Below are positions 61,670-64,000 of a DNA stretch of 64,000 nucleotides, in pieces. Origin of the DNA: Arthrobacter sp. Bi83 (lineage in GTDB: Bacteria > Actinomycetota > Actinomycetes > Actinomycetales > Micrococcaceae); contig NZ_CAKKLY010000019.1 of NCBI RefSeq assembly GCF_918698095.1, positions 1 to 64,000 of the forward strand, given 5' to 3'. The notes under the pieces were generated by a model that did not search any database, was not told the origin of the DNA, and was given only the letters and a program-made list of their open reading frames with translations. Numbering within the stretch: the first letter of the stretch is position 1; the number at the start of each line of letters is the position of its first letter. Both the position numbers and the translations under genes were made by a program.

Positions 61670-62699
61670 TCGAGACTGTCCCTTCCGGCACGGCATCGGC
61701 GTCGTAGCTAAGCCCGATCTGGCGGCGGATCTCGTCCATCGCGGCCATCACCGCCACGCTCTCGTTCGGCGGGAGAGTGGTACCGGCAGTGGAGCCTTCC
61801 CGGACCAGGCGTTCCAGCTCAACCGCCTGGTACTGCATCCCCCGGCTCTTGACGGGCTGGTCGAACCTCTCCACAACATTTCCGCGCGTGTCATACACAG
61901 TGAAAGGCGTGGGGTTGTACCAAGTGGACTCGATGTCGATCCAACCCTCCGTCCCGATAACCACTGCCCGGTTCGCTCCGGCGGCATCCAGCTCACAGTC
62001 CACGAGGGCCTGCTGTCCTTGTGCGTACTCAAAGATTGCCGCAGTCTGGCGGTCCACGCCCGTGGTTGTCATCGAGGCACTTGCCCGAACGGCGGACGGA
62101 GTGCCGAACACGTCGAAAGCGAACGAAACCGGGTAGATGCCCAGGTCCAGCAGCGCTCCGCCGCCCAGCGCGGGGTCGTTCAGCCTGTGCGCAGGATCCT
62201 TCGGCAGGTTTTGATTGTGGCTGGCCACCAGCTTGCGGACTTCGCCGAGCGTGCCCTCGGCAATGATCTCGCGGATTCGGGCCATGTGGGGGAGGAATCG
62301 GCTCCACATGGCCTCCAGGACCACAAGGCCCTTGGCCTCGGCCAGCGCCACGATCTCCTGCGCTTCGCGGGCGTTCATGGTGAACGGCTTCTCGACCAGC
62401 ACGTGTTTGCCGGCGTTCAGGGCGAGGAGAGCGTGGGCATGGTGGAAAGTGTGCGGGGTGGCAACGTAAACCACGTCAACGTCCGGATCCTCAACCAGCG
62501 CTTCGTAGCCTTCGTGGGCAGTGGGAATGTGGAACTTGTCGCTGAATGACTTGCTCGATTCCACCGTGCGGGAGCCGACAGCCTGGACAGTAAAACCGTT
62601 GTCGATCAGGTCCTGCGTTTGCAGACCGGCGATGAATCCGGTGCCGAGGATTCCCCAACGGATTTGTCCGTCAGAGGTGCCGTTGCTGTAGTTGGCCAC
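61662..62699 (-). CDS. Gfo/Idh/MocA-family oxidoreductase
   Basis: The 345-residue NAD(P)-dependent dehydrogenase has the Rossmann start IRWGILGTGFIAG, the EKP motif in HVLVEKPFTMNA, and the C-terminal alpha/beta domain with GGGALLDLGIYPVSFA. Members oxidise or reduce sugars and inositols. GTG 62699 has AGGA 8 nt upstream, 4 nt after the stop of the PD40 gene. Its neighbours (PD40 propeller, DUF1080) match clusters for 3-keto-sugars. Confidence 0.92.
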   Translation of the reverse strand: MANYSNGTSDGQIRWGILGTGFIAGLQTQDLIDNGFTVQAVGSRTVESSKSFSDKFHIPTAHEGYEALVEDPDVDVVYVATPHTFHHAHALLALNAGKHVLVEKPFTMNAREAQEIVALAEAKGLVVLEAMWSRFLPHMARIREIIAEGTLGEVRKLVASHNQNLPKDPAHRLNDPALGGGALLDLGIYPVSFAFDVFGTPSAVRASASMTTTGVDRQTAAIFEYAQGQQALVDCELDAAGANRAVVIGTEGWIDIESTWYNPTPFTVYDTRGNVVERFDQPVKSRGMQYQAVELERLVREGSTAGTTLPPNESVAVMAAMDEIRRQIGLSYDADAVPEGTVSND

Positions 62700-62703
62700 G
62701 TGA

Positions 62704-63594
62704 TTAGTCCTTTGTTGAATCTGAGCTAGAGAGCGGGTACGCCACGAACGCAAAGCGCTCAGAGTCCGGCGACCAGCTCGTGACGTTGAGGGTACCCTGG
62801 CCACCGAAAAGGGGCCACGTGTGCAGCGGCGTTGCCCAGTCACCGGTGGAGACAAGTACGACGGCGACAGGCAAGTCGGCGGGGTGGCCTTCGGTTCCGC
62901 GGGGGAACCGGATGTAGCTGGCAAAGCGCCCGTCGGGAGAGACGTGCGGAAACCAGTCGACGGTGTCAGACTCCAGGAGGCGCTCGAACCCGCTCCCGTC
63001 AACCTGCACACGGGCAAGCTGGGCGTGGCCCGGGAGAGAGGTAAAGGACTCCGTGTTCAGATAGAGCCACTTTCCGTCCGGGGAATACTCCGGTCCGTCA
63101 CAGTGGCCGCTGCCGACATTGACGCTGGCGGTGGCGCCGCCGTCGGCCGGGATGGTCATCAGCCTGCCAGGTTGGGTGAAGTCGCCCGCCTCGATACCGA
63201 CGTAGGCAAGCTCTTGGCCGTCCGGGCTCACCCCGTGGAGGAAGTGGAAGGATCCGTCGTCCTTGGTGATGCGCTCGGCCTGGCCGCCACTGAGCTCGGC
63301 ACGGTAGATGTGGCCATCATTCGCCGAGAGGTAGATGCCGGTGCCGTCCGGGTCCAGGACGTGGTCATTGTTGAGGTCCGGGACGCCGGTGAGAGGCACT
63401 CCTGTCAGCGACGCGCCGGCGACGTCCAGCTTCCAGAGCTTCCCGTCGCCATTGAGGACGAGTGAACCGCCGTCGAGGGTCCAGTTCGGTGCCTCCAGGA
63501 GAACGTCCTCCGTTGAGTACACCAGCGCGGATTCTCCGGAGACCGAGGCGGCCCATACCTCGCAGCGCTGGCCGGGTTGGAGCGTGCGGATCAC
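62704..63594 (-). CDS. TolB/PD40-type beta-propeller protein
   Basis: The 296-residue protein has repeated SPDG motifs (GVSPDGQELAYVG, YSPDGKWLYLN, HVSPDGRFASYI, WSPDSERFAFV), marking PD40 blades of a six-bladed propeller. No signal peptide is seen. It is probably a cytosolic enzyme or binding protein in glycoside use; similar propellers occur as oligogalacturonate lyases, but the catalytic residues could not be confirmed. GTG 63594 overlaps the DUF1080 stop (GTGA), so it is coupled. Confidence 0.8.
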   Translation of the reverse strand: MIRTLQPGQRCEVWAASVSGESALVYSTEDVLLEAPNWTLDGGSLVLNGDGKLWKLDVAGASLTGVPLTGVPDLNNDHVLDPDGTGIYLSANDGHIYRAELSGGQAERITKDDGSFHFLHGVSPDGQELAYVGIEAGDFTQPGRLMTIPADGGATASVNVGSGHCDGPEYSPDGKWLYLNTESFTSLPGHAQLARVQVDGSGFERLLESDTVDWFPHVSPDGRFASYIRFPRGTEGHPADLPVAVVLVSTGDWATPLHTWPLFGGQGTLNVTSWSPDSERFAFVAYPLSSSDSTKD

Positions 63595-64000
63595 CTTGCT
63601 TCTTCTTTCGTAAGATCCTTGATCCTGATGTTCCGCCACCGGCACTGTGCGCCCTTGCCCCAGCGGGCTTCGCCGAACATGGCGTCATTGTCGTGCACTT
63701 CGAGCGCGATGTGGCCGCGCTCGCTGAGCACTCCAAGGACAGCGTCGGGATCGTAGTTGGGCGAGTCAAGGCTGGCGGTGTCCAGTTCGGCGACCTTGAG
63801 GCCGTTGACCCAGGTGGTGATGACCGGCAGTGTTCCTACGCAGCGGATCCTAAGCTCGTTCCAGTCGTCCCAGCGCCACACTTTGAGGAAATCCTCGACG
63901 TCGGCCGCGTATTTCAGCCGGGCACGTTTGTCTTCGGTGACGGGTTCCACCGAGGTGGCGGGATCGTCGGCAATCAAGCCGACCGGGCGGCCGTCGGCAT
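63591..64000 (-). CDS. DUF1080 (3-keto-disaccharide hydrolase) protein, partial at the window edge
   Basis: The last 136 codons of a gene that starts beyond 64000. The sequence EDFLKVWRWDDWNELRIRCVGTLPVITTWVNGLKVAELD and GHIALEVHDND, with WRNIRIKDL at the end, is the typical C-terminal half of a DUF1080 concanavalin-like fold. The family was shown in other bacteria to cleave 3-keto-glycosides. The gene is the first visible one of a minus-strand cluster with PD40, Gfo/Idh, UPF0303 and GNAT genes. Confidence 0.85.
   Translation of the reverse strand, partial: ADGRPVGLIADDPATSVEPVTEDKRARLKYAADVEDFLKVWRWDDWNELRIRCVGTLPVITTWVNGLKVAELDTASLDSPNYDPDAVLGVLSERGHIALEVHDNDAMFGEARWGKGAQCRWRNIRIKDLTKEEAR

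Overview
The window is high-GC actinobacterial chromosome, most likely from the Arthrobacter/Pseudarthrobacter group (Micrococcaceae). The evidence is the gene content (DUF3151, GAF-ANTAR, LytR_C, Stealth, SSI-family and DUF2236 proteins), the order ffs-dnaX-recR-lysC and trmH-fba-DUF3151-purA, and many genes whose start codon lies 6-7 nt after a TAnnnT -10 box (leaderless mRNAs). It is mostly vertically inherited chromosome with lineage-specific inserts. No phage, IS element, CRISPR array or origin is seen.

Layout. 1-2546: end of a sugar-acid operon (D-mannonate dehydratase tail, then a one-chain gluconokinase/GH3 protein) closed by a strong terminator. 2577-10355: flavin monooxygenase, pyrE, GAF-ANTAR regulator, Tat-type alpha/beta hydrolase, HAD-IIA phosphatase, SpoU methyltransferase, fructose-bisphosphate aldolase and DUF3151. 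10417-13687: patatin-like protein, a uracil-DNA-glycosylase-like protein, and a core-MetE methionine synthase gene broken by an internal deletion but still behind an intact-looking SAM-I riboswitch. 14035-17605: purA, then a secreted Ala/Pro/Val-repeat protein and an ECF sigma/anti-sigma pair, flanked by two related 6C-type structured RNAs.

17624-23038 is a four-gene minus-strand operon under a second SAM-I riboswitch: acetyl-CoA synthetase, SfnG-type flavin monooxygenase, O-acetylhomoserine sulfhydrylase and a CoA-binding protein. A second CoA-binding paralogue diverges from it. 23628-28225 holds small conserved genes and three copies of a palindromic repeat around a DUF503 gene and an AbiEi/DUF559-like gene. 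28241-31597 is purSQL. 32303-40303 is a secreted-protease locus: two subtilisin-like (S8) proteases bracket an opposite-strand operon with two subtilisin-inhibitor (SSI, I16) family proteins and a DNA glycosylase between them. 40457-47950 holds an OhrR-type regulator, two tandem small paralogues, lysC, recR, dnaX, the SRP RNA and tRNA-Ser(GGA). 48015-57407 holds a DUF2236 protein, an M23 peptidase, a phosphodiesterase, a Stealth sugar-phosphate transferase, a HAD protein, a LytR_C protein, a TetR regulator and a DsbA-like protein. 57662-60949 is a glycosyltransferase plus a glycogen-debranching-type glucosidase. 60950-64000 is a minus-strand cluster (DUF1080, PD40 propeller, Gfo/Idh, UPF0303 remnant, GNAT) that looks catabolic for oxidised glycosides.

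The items most worth follow-up are the protease/inhibitor locus, the gluconokinase-GH3 fusion, the two SAM riboswitches (one over a decayed methionine synthase, one over a metY/sfnG/acs operon), the paired 6C-like RNAs at the sigma locus, and the three-copy palindromic element.
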